The notes below the pieces were generated by a model. It was not told the origin of the DNA. It did not search any database and saw only the letters and a program-made list of their open reading frames with translations. From assembly GCF_004137255.1 (NCBI RefSeq), contig NZ_SDWT01000002.1:558001-622000 (forward strand): DNA of 64,000 nt, written 5' to 3'. This DNA is from Nocardioides oleivorans. GTDB lineage: Bacteria; Actinomycetota; Actinomycetes; Propionibacteriales; Nocardioidaceae. Made by a program: the position numbers and the translations under genes. This document shows, piece after piece, positions 37,552 to 46,629 of this stretch. Position 1 is the first letter of the stretch; each line of letters begins with the position of its first letter.

Positions 37552-37785
37552 ATGAGTCAGTCCGAGAACGAGGGTCCCGCCGACGGCGGAGCCGAGGGAA
37601 CCCCGGGCGTGCAGGACGGCGGTGCCGATGGTGGCGCCGAGGGTCCCGCCGACGGCGGGGCCGAGGGCACCCCGGGCGTGCAGGACGGCGGAGCTGACGG
37701 TGGCGCCGAGGGTCCCGCCGACGGCGGGGCCGAGGGCACCCCGGGCGTGCAGGACGGCGGAGCTGACGGCGGAGCCGACAGCTGA
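37552..37785 (+). CDS. 77-aa acidic repeat protein (possible modified peptide/oxygenase substrate)
   Basis: The ATG follows a strong GGGAGG site. After MSQSEN the protein is three copies of a 23-residue unit (EGPADGGAEGTPGVQDGGAD then GGA; residues 7-29, 30-52, 53-75), ending in DS. It has no Cys, Lys, Arg or hydrophobic segment, so it should be disordered, very acidic and cytoplasmic unless exported by a dedicated route. The stop lies 5 nt before the ATG of a JmjC-type oxygenase gene, which lacks a good site of its own, so the two are translationally coupled. I recognise no family. It could be a multi-core precursor peptide, a hydroxylation substrate or a simple disordered tether. Confidence 0.6.
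   Translation: MSQSENEGPADGGAEGTPGVQDGGADGGAEGPADGGAEGTPGVQDGGADGGAEGPADGGAEGTPGVQDGGADGGADS
37570..37776 (+). repeat. Three tandem 69-bp coding repeats
   Basis: Units at 37570-37638, 37639-37707 and 37708-37776 are nearly identical at the DNA level and exactly in frame. They encode the 23-residue repeats of the acidic protein. Copies 2 and 3 are closer to each other than to copy 1, suggesting recent duplication. Confidence 0.88.
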
Positions 37786-37790
37786 GCCCG

Positions 37791-39014
37791 ATGCCCCATC
37801 AGGCCGATGACGGCAGGCCCGGGACTCCCGGGCCTGCCGTCGGCGGTCGTCCGGCGCTCTCCCGCCTCGTCGGGGACCCCGACGACTTCGCCGCATCCAC
37901 CTGGGCGCGTGGTCCGCTGCTCCGCACGAAGGCGGACCCGGACGGCTTCGACGACCTGCTCACCGGCGACGCGGTCGACGAGCTGCTCGGCGAGCGCGGC
38001 CTGCGCACCCCGTTCCTCCGGGTCGCCAGGGCCGGCTCGACCCTGCCCACCAACGCCTTCACGGCACCGGCCGGCGTCGGCGCCGGGATCGCCGACCAGG
38101 TCAGCGACGACAAGCTCACGGCGCTCTTCGCGGGCGGCTCCACGATCGTGCTCCAGGCACTCCACCGGGTCTGGCCGCCGATCATCGCGTTCTGCCAGCA
38201 GCTGGCCGCCGACCTCGGCCACCCGGTGCAGGCCAACGCCTACGTCACGCCTCCGCAGAACCAGGGCTTCGACGACCACTACGACGTGCACGACGTCTTC
38301 GTGCTGCAGGTCGCCGGGCGCAAGAAGTGGTCGATCCGCGCACCCGTGCTGCCCGCACCGCTGCGCGACCAGCCGTGGACCGACCGCCGCGACGACGTAC
38401 GCCTCGCAGCGGAGCAGGAACCGGTGATCGAGACCGTCCTCGAGCCGGGCGACGCGCTCTACCTGCCCCGCGGCTACCTCCACTCCGCGACCGCCCTCGG
38501 CGGGGTCACCATCCACCTCACGCTCGGCGTGCACAGCTGGACCCGTCACGCCGTCGCCGAGGAGCTCACCGGCCTCGCCCTCCGCCGGCTCGCCGAGGAC
38601 GAGGAGGCGCGCGGCTCGCTGCCGCTGGGGACCGACCTCGGCGCCGACGACATCGACGCCGAGGTGGTCGCCAAGCTGCTGCGTGACGTGCTCGACAGCC
38701 TCGACCCTGCCGAGGTCGCCGCGCGGATGCGCGCGCGGCGGCGTGGGACGCAGCGTGCCGCGCCGGTCGGTCCCCTGGCCCAGCACGCCCTCGCCGCCTC
38801 CCTGGCGGACGGGACCGTCCTGCGGCTCCGTGACCACGTCGACGCCACCCTGGTGGACACGACGATCACCTCCCGCGTCGCGACCGTCGCGGTCGACGAC
38901 GTCACACCCGACGTCGTACGCCGCCTCCTGGCCGTCGAGCCGGTGACCGTGGCAGACCTCGGGCACGACGCTGCCCGCCGGATGATCGAGGCGGGTCTGG
39001 TCGTGCGCGGATGA
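37791..39014 (+). CDS. JmjC/cupin_4 Fe(II)/2-oxoglutarate oxygenase (ribosomal-oxygenase-like)
   Basis: A protein of 407 residues. The jelly-roll core has the iron triad H163-x-D165 (DDHYDVHDVFVLQ) and H231 (YLPRGYLHSA). VAGRKKWSIRAP after the first metal motif matches ribosomal oxygenases such as YcfD. A helical dimerisation and winged-helix-like C-terminus (about 260-407) completes the ROX layout. Such enzymes hydroxylate protein side chains (Arg or His in ribosomal proteins in known cases). It is 5 nt after the repeat-protein gene, and its stop overlaps the next gene. Either the repeat protein or a ribosomal protein could be the substrate. Confidence 0.85.
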   Translation: MPHQADDGRPGTPGPAVGGRPALSRLVGDPDDFAASTWARGPLLRTKADPDGFDDLLTGDAVDELLGERGLRTPFLRVARAGSTLPTNAFTAPAGVGAGIADQVSDDKLTALFAGGSTIVLQALHRVWPPIIAFCQQLAADLGHPVQANAYVTPPQNQGFDDHYDVHDVFVLQVAGRKKWSIRAPVLPAPLRDQPWTDRRDDVRLAAEQEPVIETVLEPGDALYLPRGYLHSATALGGVTIHLTLGVHSWTRHAVAEELTGLALRRLAEDEEARGSLPLGTDLGADDIDAEVVAKLLRDVLDSLDPAEVAARMRARRRGTQRAAPVGPLAQHALAASLADGTVLRLRDHVDATLVDTTITSRVATVAVDDVTPDVVRRLLAVEPVTVADLGHDAARRMIEAGLVVRG

Positions 39015-39919
39015 CCTTCCGCTGCTCCGACGACGCGGCGGAGCGGCACGACCCGCCCCTGGGCACCGCTCCCCCGCAGCACGACTGGCTGCTCGTCGAG
39101 CACCCCGGCCCGTGGCCGGTGACAGCACCCTTCGGAGCCGACCTGCCCACGCCCCTGCTCCGCGAGCTCGGGCATCCCGAGCTGCGGATCCTCTTCGTGC
39201 GCCGCCACGGCCGCGCGGGTGCCGCCGACTCGATGACCGGCCCCCGACGCTGGTTCCGCTCCCGCGCGGGTGCGGTGCACTCCGGCCGGTGGGAGCGCCC
39301 CGACGACCTCCTCGCCAGCCTCGGCGACGACCGCGGCGAGCCGTACGCCGACCCGCTCCTGCTCGTGTGCACCCACGGCGTGCACGACGCGTGCTGCGCG
39401 ATCAAGGGACGCCCGGTCGCCGAGGCGCTCGCACGTCGCTGGCCCGACGCGACGTGGGAGTGCAGCCACCTCGGCGGCGACCGGTTCGCCCCCAACGTGC
39501 TGCTCCTCCCCGACCTCGCCTGCTACGGCGGGATGCCGGCGGACGCCGCCGTGAGCACCCTCGAGGCGCACCTGGCCGGGCACGTCCAGACCCGCTGGCT
39601 GCGCGGGGTCGCGGGCCGGCACCCGGCCGAGCAGGTCGCCCTCGGTGTCGTGCTCGACCGGTGGGGTCCGGCTCCGGTGACGTCGGCCGCTCCGCGCCTG
39701 GTGACGCAGGACGGCACCTTCGACGCAGGACGGTGGACCGTCGAGGTGCTCGGCACCGACCCGCTGCCTCCGGCCGTGCGCGTCGTGATCGCCAGCGGCC
39801 GCCGCGCCGAGGCCCTGCTCACCTGCCGCACCGCGCGCCCGACCCGGGCGCTCCAGTGGGACGTCGTCTCGGTCACGACCCGCAGCGTCGACGAGATGAC
39901 CCCTTCGGGTGATCGCTAG
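39011..39919 (+). CDS. Sucrase/ferredoxin-like (Suc_Fer) thioredoxin-fold iron-sulfur protein
   Basis: A protein of 302 residues. The thioredoxin-like [2Fe-2S] ferredoxin domain lies in the middle: CTHGVHDACCAIKGRPV near residue 118 and WECSHLGGDRFAPNVLLLP near residue 150 provide the clustered cysteines. The C-terminal part holds a second alpha/beta domain. The ATG overlaps the oxygenase stop (ATGA). A ferredoxin could keep the oxygenase iron reduced; this is inference. Members are otherwise found near siderophore genes, absent here. Confidence 0.85.
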   Translation: MTFRCSDDAAERHDPPLGTAPPQHDWLLVEHPGPWPVTAPFGADLPTPLLRELGHPELRILFVRRHGRAGAADSMTGPRRWFRSRAGAVHSGRWERPDDLLASLGDDRGEPYADPLLLVCTHGVHDACCAIKGRPVAEALARRWPDATWECSHLGGDRFAPNVLLLPDLACYGGMPADAAVSTLEAHLAGHVQTRWLRGVAGRHPAEQVALGVVLDRWGPAPVTSAAPRLVTQDGTFDAGRWTVEVLGTDPLPPAVRVVIASGRRAEALLTCRTARPTRALQWDVVSVTTRSVDEMTPSGDR

Positions 39920-39958
39920 CGTCGAACAAGTCCAACGATCAACGATGGAAGGACCTCC

Positions 39959-41020
39959 ATGACCACCACGATCTCCGCCCTCTCCACGCCGAAGGCATCC
40001 GCCGGCTTCGAGGAGACCACGATCGAGCGGCGCGACCTCCGCGACGACGACGTACGCATCGACATCCGCTGGGCCGGCATCTGCCACTCCGACATCCACC
40101 AGGCCCGCGACGAGTGGGGCCAGGGCGTCTTCCCGATGACTCCCGGCCACGAGATCATCGGCACCGTCTCCGAGGTCGGCTCCGCGGTGACCGACCACCA
40201 GGTCGGCGACGTCGTCGGCGTCGGCTGCTTCGTCGACTCCTGCCTCGAGTGCGAGGCCTGCAAGGACGGCGAGGAGCAGTTCTGCGAGAAGGGCGTCGTC
40301 CAGACCTACAGCAGCAAGGGCTACGACGACGAGATCACCCACGGCGGCTACAGCCGCCAGGTCGTCGTGCGCGACCACTTCGTGCTGAAGATCCCCGACG
40401 GCGTCGACCTCGCGGGCACCACGCCGCTGCTGTGCGCCGGCATCACCACCTACGCCCCGCTCAAGCGGCACGGCGTCGGTGAGGGCAGCCGCGTCGGCGT
40501 GATCGGCATGGGCGGGCTCGGCCACGTCGCGGTCAAGATCGCGGCTGCCATGGGCGCCGAGGTGTCCGTGCTCAGCCGGACCGACGCCAAGAAGGACGAC
40601 GGTCTCGCGTTCGGCGCGACGAGCTACCACGCGACCGAGGACGAGTCGGTCTTCGATGACCTCGCGGGCAGCTTCGACCTGCTCGTCAACACCGTCGGCG
40701 CCGCCGTGCCGCTCGACTCCTTCCTCGGCCTGCTCGACCGCGGAGGCCGGATGGTCAACCTCGGTGCTCCGAGCGAGTCGCTGGAGGTCGGTGCGTTCTC
40801 GCTCCTGACCATGCGCCGCGGCGTCGAGGGCTCCATGGTGGGCGGCCTGCCGCAGACCCAGGAGATGCTCGACTTCTGCGCCGAGCACGGCATCACCGCC
40901 ACCGTCGAGGTGATCTCGGCCGACCAGGTCGACGACTACTACGACAAGGTCGTCGACGGGGACGTCCGCTACCGCGCGGTCATCGACGCCGAGACGCTGG
41001 GCGAGGCGCCCGCATCGTGA
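39959..41020 (+). CDS. NAD(P)-dependent zinc alcohol dehydrogenase (cinnamyl-type, MDR)
   Basis: A protein of 353 residues. The catalytic zinc region is [17 protein letters not shown] then [11 protein letters not shown]. Structural zinc cysteines lie in [18 protein letters not shown]. The Rossmann motif is [19 protein letters not shown]. This is the CAD/YahK-like subfamily that reduces aldehydes with NADPH. The ATG has an AAGGACC site, and a TAGCGT -10-like box lies at 39917. Its stop overlaps the GTG of glucose-6-phosphate dehydrogenase, which would regenerate its NADPH. Confidence 0.92.
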   Translation: MTTTISALSTPKASAGFEETTIERRDLRDDDVRIDIRWAGICHSDIHQARDEWGQGVFPMTPGHEIIGTVSEVGSAVTDHQVGDVVGVGCFVDSCLECEACKDGEEQFCEKGVVQTYSSKGYDDEITHGGYSRQVVVRDHFVLKIPDGVDLAGTTPLLCAGITTYAPLKRHGVGEGSRVGVIGMGGLGHVAVKIAAAMGAEVSVLSRTDAKKDDGLAFGATSYHATEDESVFDDLAGSFDLLVNTVGAAVPLDSFLGLLDRGGRMVNLGAPSESLEVGAFSLLTMRRGVEGSMVGGLPQTQEMLDFCAEHGITATVEVISADQVDDYYDKVVDGDVRYRAVIDAETLGEAPAS

Positions 41021-42432
41021 GCGAGCCGACCGGCGACGACCTCGCGCCCCACGTCCTCATCGTCTTCGGGGCGACCGGCGACCTCGCCGCCCGCAAGCTG
41101 TTCCCGGGGCTCTACCGGCTGGCCGCGGCCGGCCGGCTCCCCGGGGACTACGCGGTCATCGGCAGCGGGCGCCACTCCCCCGGCACCGACGACGAGTTCC
41201 GCGAGCAGCTCGCCGAGGGACTGCGCGACACCGTCGACGACCTCGACGAGGACCTGGTGAGCGACCTGCTCGGCAGGGTCTCGTTCCAGACCTCCGACTC
41301 CGACGACGGCGCCGACCTGGCCGCGGCGGTGCGTGAGGCGGAGCAGGGCCTGGGCGAGGACGGGTCGGGCGACGTACGCCGTCTCGTCTACCTGTCCGTG
41401 CCGCCGACCGCCATGTCCGGGATGGTCGGCATGCTCGACCGCGAGGGGCTGACCGATCGCGCCCGGCTGGTGATCGAGAAGCCGTTCGGCCTCGACCTCG
41501 AGTCGTTCCAGGAGCTCGACAAGGCGATCCACGACGCAGTCGACGAGGACCAGGTCTTCCGGATCGACCACTTCCTGGGCAAGGAGGCCGTGCAGAACAT
41601 CCTCGCCCTGCGCTTCGCCAACGCGCTCTTCGAGCCTGCGTGGGACCGGCGCAGCATCGCGCAGGTGCAGGTCGACGTGCCGGAGACCCTGCAGATGGAG
41701 GGCCGCGGCTCGTTCTACGAGTCGACGGGCTGCCTGCGCGACATGGTCTCCACGCACCTCTTCCAGATCCTCGGCGTGGTCGCGCTCGAGGACCCGGGCG
41801 AGTGGACGGCGAGCGCGGTCCGGCAGGCCCGCAAGGACGCCTTCGACGCCCTGCGCCCGCTCGACCCGGCCGACGTCGTGCTCGGGCAGTACGACGGCTA
41901 CCGCGACGAGGACGACGTCGACGAGGACTCCGACGTGGAGACCTTCGTCGCGCTGACGGCCTACGTCGACAACGACAGGTGGCGCGACGTGCCGTTCCTG
42001 CTGCGCACCGGGAAGGCGATGGCCGAGACCCGGCGCACCGTCACCCTGCGCTTCCGCCAGCCGGAGTCGAGCACCTTCGGCCACCCGGCCGGCGACGAGC
42101 TGGTCCTCGAGCTCACCGACGAGCCGAAGGTCGCGGTAGACCTGTTCGGCAAGAAGCCGGGCCCCGACATCGAGCTGGCCGCGGCGACGATGCACCTCGA
42201 CTTCGCCGACGAGCTGCCCGACGAGGAGCCGCTCGAGGCCTACGAGCGCCTGATCCTCGACGTGCTCCGCGGCGACCACACGCTGTTCGCCCGGTCCGAC
42301 GAGACCGAGCGGCTGTGGGCGGTGTGCCAGCCGGTCCTCGACGACCGGCCCGCGCCGCAGCCGTACGAGCCCGGGTCCTGGGGACCGCAGGCGGCCCTCG
42401 ACCTCGCACCCGGCGGATGGCGACTGGGATGA
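41017..42432 (+). CDS. zwf: Glucose-6-phosphate 1-dehydrogenase
   Basis: A protein of 471 residues. The NADP motif is [20 protein letters not shown]. The substrate and catalytic motif [14 protein letters not shown] lies near residue 183, with the base His in that block. It opens the oxidative pentose phosphate pathway and makes NADPH. The GTG start overlaps the alcohol dehydrogenase stop, and its own stop overlaps the GH15 start. The usual actinobacterial partners opcA and gnd are not here. Zwf beside a GH15 enzyme is a familiar actinobacterial arrangement. Confidence 0.95.
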   Translation: MSEPTGDDLAPHVLIVFGATGDLAARKLFPGLYRLAAAGRLPGDYAVIGSGRHSPGTDDEFREQLAEGLRDTVDDLDEDLVSDLLGRVSFQTSDSDDGADLAAAVREAEQGLGEDGSGDVRRLVYLSVPPTAMSGMVGMLDREGLTDRARLVIEKPFGLDLESFQELDKAIHDAVDEDQVFRIDHFLGKEAVQNILALRFANALFEPAWDRRSIAQVQVDVPETLQMEGRGSFYESTGCLRDMVSTHLFQILGVVALEDPGEWTASAVRQARKDAFDALRPLDPADVVLGQYDGYRDEDDVDEDSDVETFVALTAYVDNDRWRDVPFLLRTGKAMAETRRTVTLRFRQPESSTFGHPAGDELVLELTDEPKVAVDLFGKKPGPDIELAAATMHLDFADELPDEEPLEAYERLILDVLRGDHTLFARSDETERLWAVCQPVLDDRPAPQPYEPGSWGPQAALDLAPGGWRLG

Positions 42433-44246
42433 GCCGCACGACCCCGATCGCCGACCACGGGCTGATCGGCGACCTCCGCACGGCCGCGCTCGTCGCCACC
42501 GACGGGACCATCGACTGGTTCTGTCCCGGACGCTTCGACAAGGCGAGCGTCTTCGGGTCGCTGCTCGACCCGGACGCCGGTTCGTGGCGGGTCGCACCCG
42601 ACGACGCGGACGCACGCAGCCAGCAGTACTACGTGCCCGAGACCAACATCCTGGTCACCCGCTTCATGACCGAGCAGGGCGTGGCCGAGGTGCACGACTT
42701 CATGCCGGTGCGCCGCGCCAACGACCCCGACCACCGGCAGCGGCTGGTCCGCCGCGTCGTCACCGTCCGCGGCTCGGTCGCGATGACGATGCGGCTCTCG
42801 CCGCGCCCGGACTACGGCTCGCTCACGCCGACGCTGTGGCAGGAGGCCGACGGCGTGCGCTTCGAGGACGGCGACGTCGCGCTGGTGCTCTCGAGCACCG
42901 TCGACGTGGCCGTCGAGGACGCCGACGCGGTCGCGAGCATCGACCTCGAGCCGGGCGAGGCCGCGCTCTTCGTCCTCGAGGTCCTCGGCCCGGACGACGA
43001 GGCGCAGGGCAGCAGCGAGAGCGACGTCGACGACCTCTACGAGAGCACCGCCACGTTCTGGCGCCAGTGGCTGGCGACCTGCACCTACACCGGCCGGTGG
43101 CGCGAGCGGGTCAACCGGTCCGCGCTCACGCTCAAGCTGCTGTGCCACGAGCCGAGCGGCGGCATCGTCGCCGCCCCCACCACGAGCCTGCCCGAGGAGA
43201 TCGGCGGCAGCCGCAACTGGGACTACCGCTTCGTCTGGATCCGCGACGCCGCGTTCAGCGTCTACGCCCTGCTCCGGCTCGGCTTCACCGAGGAGGCCGC
43301 GGCGTTCGTCCGCTGGCTCTCCGAGCGGATGGGTGACTCCTCCGGGGTCGACGAGGGCGACCTCGGTCCGCTCCGGGTGATGTACGACCTCGACGGCGAG
43401 GTCCCGCACGAGCGCGAGCTGGACCACCTCGCGGGCTACCGCGACTCCCGGCCGGTCCGGGTCGGCAACGCCGCCGTCGACCAGCTCCAGCTCGACGTCT
43501 ACGGCGAGCTCATCGACTCGGTCTACCTCTACGACAAGTACAGCGCCGGGATCAGCCACGACGCCTGGCTGGACCTCCAGCGGATCGCCGACTGGCTGAT
43601 GGACAACTGGGACCGCGACGACGCCGGGATGTGGGAGGTGCGCGGCGAGCCGCGCGCCCACACCACGTCGCGACTGATGTCGTGGGTCGCCGTCGAGCGG
43701 ATGATGCGCGTCGCTCGGCGTCGCGGCCTCCCCGGCGACCTGACCGAGCTCGCCCGCGTGCGCGACGAGATCTACACGCAGGTCATGGAGGAGTGCTGGG
43801 ACGAGGACCTCGGCGCGTTCGTCAGCCACATCGGCTCCGACACCCTCGACGCGGGCGTGCTGCTGATGCCGATGGTGAAGTTCATCGCGCCCAACGACCC
43901 GCGCTTCCTCTCGACGCTGGCGCTGGTGGAGGAGCGGCTGGTCACCGACAGCCTGGTCTTCCGCTACGACGCCGAGCGCTTCTCCGACGGCGTCGAGTCG
44001 TCCGGCGGACAGGGCGAGGGCACGTTCTCGCTGTGCTCGTTCTGGTACGTCGAGGCGCTGACCCGTGTGGGCCGGCTCCAGGACGCGCGCCTGGCGATGG
44101 AGAAGATGTTCACCTACGCCAACCACCTCGGGCAGTACGCCGAGCAGGTCGGGCTCAACGGCGAGCAGCTCGGCAACTTCCCCCAGGCCTTCACCCACCT
44201 GAGCATGATCAGTGCGGTCATCAACCTCGACCGCGAGCTCGGCTGA
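42429..44246 (+). CDS. Glycoside hydrolase family 15 protein (glucoamylase/trehalase-like)
   Basis: A protein of 605 residues. The N-terminal beta domain begins [20 protein letters not shown]. The (alpha/alpha)6 catalytic barrel follows, with [20 protein letters not shown] near residue 257 and the second acid in [16 protein letters not shown] near residue 528. It has no signal peptide, so it acts inside the cell, probably on trehalose or short alpha-glucans. Its product glucose would feed the pentose phosphate enzyme encoded just upstream. An in-frame ATG 12 bp earlier is possible, but 42429 gives the ATGA overlap. It ends 3 bp from a convergent SDR gene. Confidence 0.92.
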   Translation: MSRTTPIADHGLIGDLRTAALVATDGTIDWFCPGRFDKASVFGSLLDPDAGSWRVAPDDADARSQQYYVPETNILVTRFMTEQGVAEVHDFMPVRRANDPDHRQRLVRRVVTVRGSVAMTMRLSPRPDYGSLTPTLWQEADGVRFEDGDVALVLSSTVDVAVEDADAVASIDLEPGEAALFVLEVLGPDDEAQGSSESDVDDLYESTATFWRQWLATCTYTGRWRERVNRSALTLKLLCHEPSGGIVAAPTTSLPEEIGGSRNWDYRFVWIRDAAFSVYALLRLGFTEEAAAFVRWLSERMGDSSGVDEGDLGPLRVMYDLDGEVPHERELDHLAGYRDSRPVRVGNAAVDQLQLDVYGELIDSVYLYDKYSAGISHDAWLDLQRIADWLMDNWDRDDAGMWEVRGEPRAHTTSRLMSWVAVERMMRVARRRGLPGDLTELARVRDEIYTQVMEECWDEDLGAFVSHIGSDTLDAGVLLMPMVKFIAPNDPRFLSTLALVEERLVTDSLVFRYDAERFSDGVESSGGQGEGTFSLCSFWYVEALTRVGRLQDARLAMEKMFTYANHLGQYAEQVGLNGEQLGNFPQAFTHLSMISAVINLDRELG

Positions 44247-44249
44247 GGA

Positions 44250-44957
44250 TCACTCCAGCCGGAGGCTCGTCACGTCCTCGAGGTGGCTGATCACCCGGTC
44301 CTGGAAGGCAGGGTCGACCGCGCTGCGGTGCGGGTCACGCGGGCTGTGGTGGTGCCAGTAGCCGCCGGCCCGCGGGTCGATCTCCGACTCGGCCGCGGTG
44401 GCGAGCCAGACCTGGGTCCGGTGGCCCTCCACGAGGTCGTCCGGTGCGCCGCGACCGCCCATCCGGGTCGGGACCCAGCCCGGGTCGACCGCGTGGAACG
44501 ACGTGCCCGGCCGCCGCTCGGCCAGCGCCAGGAAGAGCGCGGTGACCCAGAGCTTGCTGTCGGAGTAGTCGCCGCCGTGGGCGAGGTCGGTCCCGCCGCC
44601 GAGGTGCATCCCGCTGCTCAGCACGATCGAGCGGCCGACCGGTCGCATCGCGGCGGTCAGGACGTAGGGCGCCACGACGTTCACCGGGACGGCCAGGGCG
44701 CGGTCCATCGTGCCGGCGTTGTGGATCACCGCGTCGAACGGACCGAGCTGGTCGAGCCGCTGCGCCAGGTCGACCGTCGCGGCGACGTCCGCGAGGTCGG
44801 CGTACGCCGTCGCGGTGACGCGGTCGAGGACCGAGGCGTCCTCGAGGCGGTCCTCGCTGCGGGCGTGGAGGACGACGTCGTGGCCGGCGGCGGCCAGCGC
44901 GTCGACGGTGGCGAGGCCGAGGCCGGTGGACGCACCGGTGACGAGGACGAGGCTCAT
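44250..44957 (-). CDS. Short-chain dehydrogenase/reductase
   Basis: A protein of 235 residues. The coenzyme motif is VLVTGASTGLGLATVDA, the NAG-type motif is HNAGTMDRA, the catalytic Ser is in VLSSGMHLGG and the Tyr/Lys pair is in GDYSDSKLWV. The C-terminal GGYWHHHSPRDPH and adjacent segment are characteristic of an actinobacterial subgroup acting on unknown small alcohols or ketones. It is a single gene, converging on GH15. Confidence 0.88.
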   Translation of the reverse strand: MSLVLVTGASTGLGLATVDALAAAGHDVVLHARSEDRLEDASVLDRVTATAYADLADVAATVDLAQRLDQLGPFDAVIHNAGTMDRALAVPVNVVAPYVLTAAMRPVGRSIVLSSGMHLGGGTDLAHGGDYSDSKLWVTALFLALAERRPGTSFHAVDPGWVPTRMGGRGAPDDLVEGHRTQVWLATAAESEIDPRAGGYWHHHSPRDPHRSAVDPAFQDRVISHLEDVTSLRLE

Positions 44958-45041
44958 GGCCCCAGTCTCGCCCAGTGCCCCGCACGGCGCGTGGGCCAGG
45001 TCACAGCGAGGCGGGAATGAACCCGTGACCGGTGTCGTTCA

Positions 45042-45057
45042 TTGATTTAATCGTCAA
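45042..45057. promoter_or_regulatory. A+T-rich inverted repeat before the YceI gene
   Basis: TTGA and TCAA arms are separated by eight A+T-rich bases, an unusual composition for this genome, in a stretch that also holds a TTTAAT -10-like hexamer 26 bp before the start. A GTGACC -35-like hexamer lies at 45025-45030. It is probably the promoter with an overlapping operator. Confidence 0.45.
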
Positions 45058-45077
45058 CCACTTCAGGAGCACCCACC

Positions 45078-45713
45078 ATGTCGTTCTTCCGCCGCAAGCC
45101 CAAGCACGTTGCCACCCCCGAGACCGCCGCCGAGACCGCTGCCGAGACCCCGGCTGCCCCGGTCGCCGTCCTCGACCGTGACGCCCTCACCGGCGACTAC
45201 ACCATCGACGCCAGCCACAGCCGCCTCGGCTTCTCGGCCCGCCACGCGATGGTCACCACCGTCCGCGGCCAGTTCGCCGACTTCGACGGCACCGCCCACG
45301 TCGACGCCGAGAACCCGGCCGCCTCGACCGTGACGATCGACATCCGCCCGGCCAGCATCTCGACCGGCACGGCGGACCGCGACGGCCACCTCGTCTCCGG
45401 CGACTTCTTCGACGTGGAGAACCACCCGGCCATCACCTTCGTCTCGACCTCCGTCGAGCGCGACGGCACCGAGTGGAACGTCACCGGCGACCTCACCATC
45501 AAGGGCGTCACCCACTCGGTCGTCATCCCCTTCGAGGAGACCGGCACCGCCGTCGACCCGTTCGGCAACACCCGCGTCGGCTTCGAGGGCGCGACCACGA
45601 TCAACCGCAAGGACTGGGACCTCTCCTGGAACGCCGCGCTCGAGACCGGCGGCGTCCTCGTCTCCGAGAAGATCAAGCTCGAGCTCGACATCTCCGCGAT
45701 CAAGAACGCCTGA
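45078..45713 (+). CDS. YceI-family lipocalin-like isoprenoid-binding protein
   Basis: A protein of 211 residues. After a short basic/Ala-rich N-terminus (FFRRKPKH) without a signal peptide comes the YceI barrel: GDYTIDASHSRLGFSARHAM, then VENHPAITFVST and INRKDWDLSWN. The family binds polyisoprenoid or amphiphilic ligands and is often stress-induced. An AGGAG site 8 nt from the ATG and an A+T-rich operator-like region lie upstream. Given the polyprenyl cluster elsewhere in the window a prenyl-lipid ligand is attractive, but unproven. Confidence 0.92.
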   Translation: MSFFRRKPKHVATPETAAETAAETPAAPVAVLDRDALTGDYTIDASHSRLGFSARHAMVTTVRGQFADFDGTAHVDAENPAASTVTIDIRPASISTGTADRDGHLVSGDFFDVENHPAITFVSTSVERDGTEWNVTGDLTIKGVTHSVVIPFEETGTAVDPFGNTRVGFEGATTINRKDWDLSWNAALETGGVLVSEKIKLELDISAIKNA

Positions 45714-45737
45714 CCGGACCAGCACCACGCCGGCCGC

Positions 45738-46529
45738 TCACGGCCGGCCTCGCGTGCCGTCCTCGACGATCCACGTGAGGAGGTCGTGGGTGTCCTGCCC
45801 ACGCCGCACCGGGTCGTCGTACAGGCTCTCGGTGCCCGGGCGTTCACGGACCCTCAAGGCCTCCTCCGCGATGGGCGACCACCGCGCGTCGAGGCGCTCG
45901 ATGACGTAGCGGCCGGCGCCGCTCTTCGACGTCAGGGCGTGCGTGCGGAGCAGGTGGTGGAGGCGCGGAGCGCCGAGGGCGATCCATGCGACGGCCTCGT
46001 CGCTCCGCCCGATCTCCTCCACCCCTGCTCCCCCAGCAGTCTGCTCGGCGATGCCGCGCCAGTACGTGTCGAGGTTGGCACGCGTGAAGGCCAGCAGCTC
46101 GTCGAGGTCCGTGTGGATCGGCGGCACCCGGCCGCGCACCACGACCGGCCCCAGGGCCAGCTCGTGCCACGTCACGAGGTTGATGTCGAGCGTGCCCTGC
46201 TCGTCGAACGCACCCTGCTGGAACACCGGCCTCGTGCCCGTCCCGGTCGGGCTGGCAGCCAGGTCGGCGGCGGTGCAGTGGAAGCCGTCGAAGGTGGGCG
46301 TCGCGAACCGCTCCGCCACGCGCGCGTGGGCCTCCGCCAGGGCGGCCAGCCGGTCACCGGTGGGGAGCTGCTCCCAGACGGCCACGAAGTCGACGTCGCT
46401 GCCGAGGAAGAGCTCGCCCCACACGATCGATCCGTGGAGGAACAGCCCGGTCAGCTCACCGGGGAAGCGCCGGTCGACCTCGTCGAGGAAGCCGTCGAGG
46501 AGCTCCTGCACGTGCGGCGGAGGGATCAT
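45738..46529 (-). CDS. Nucleotidyltransferase, aminoglycoside adenylyltransferase-like (DUF4111)
   Basis: A protein of 263 residues. The polymerase-beta-type catalytic motif is LHGSIVWGELFLGSDVDFVA (GS then DxD) near residue 32. A C-terminal helical domain of the AadA/DUF4111 type follows, with AWIALGAPRLHHLLRTHALT near residue 188. The fold is that of enzymes that adenylylate streptomycin/spectinomycin, but many chromosomal members do other things. There is no mobile context, and base composition matches the neighbours. Confidence 0.8.
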   Translation of the reverse strand: MIPPPHVQELLDGFLDEVDRRFPGELTGLFLHGSIVWGELFLGSDVDFVAVWEQLPTGDRLAALAEAHARVAERFATPTFDGFHCTAADLAASPTGTGTRPVFQQGAFDEQGTLDINLVTWHELALGPVVVRGRVPPIHTDLDELLAFTRANLDTYWRGIAEQTAGGAGVEEIGRSDEAVAWIALGAPRLHHLLRTHALTSKSGAGRYVIERLDARWSPIAEEALRVRERPGTESLYDDPVRRGQDTHDLLTWIVEDGTRGRP

Positions 46530-46629
46530 CCTCCGAGCCTAGGTCCGCTCGTCGAGGCAGGGCTCGACACCGGGTACTAGCACCATCAGACAGATGGCGC
46601 GGGTCGCGCGGCTGGCCGAGGCTTGGTCC

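Noticed and set aside
37570..37776. Regularly spaced repeats as a possible CRISPR array
   Set aside because: The repeats are contiguous coding units without unique spacers, and no cas genes are present.
45738..46529. Nucleotidyltransferase as an acquired antibiotic resistance gene
   Set aside because: No mobile context and composition like the neighbours; better treated as a chromosomal family member of unknown substrate.
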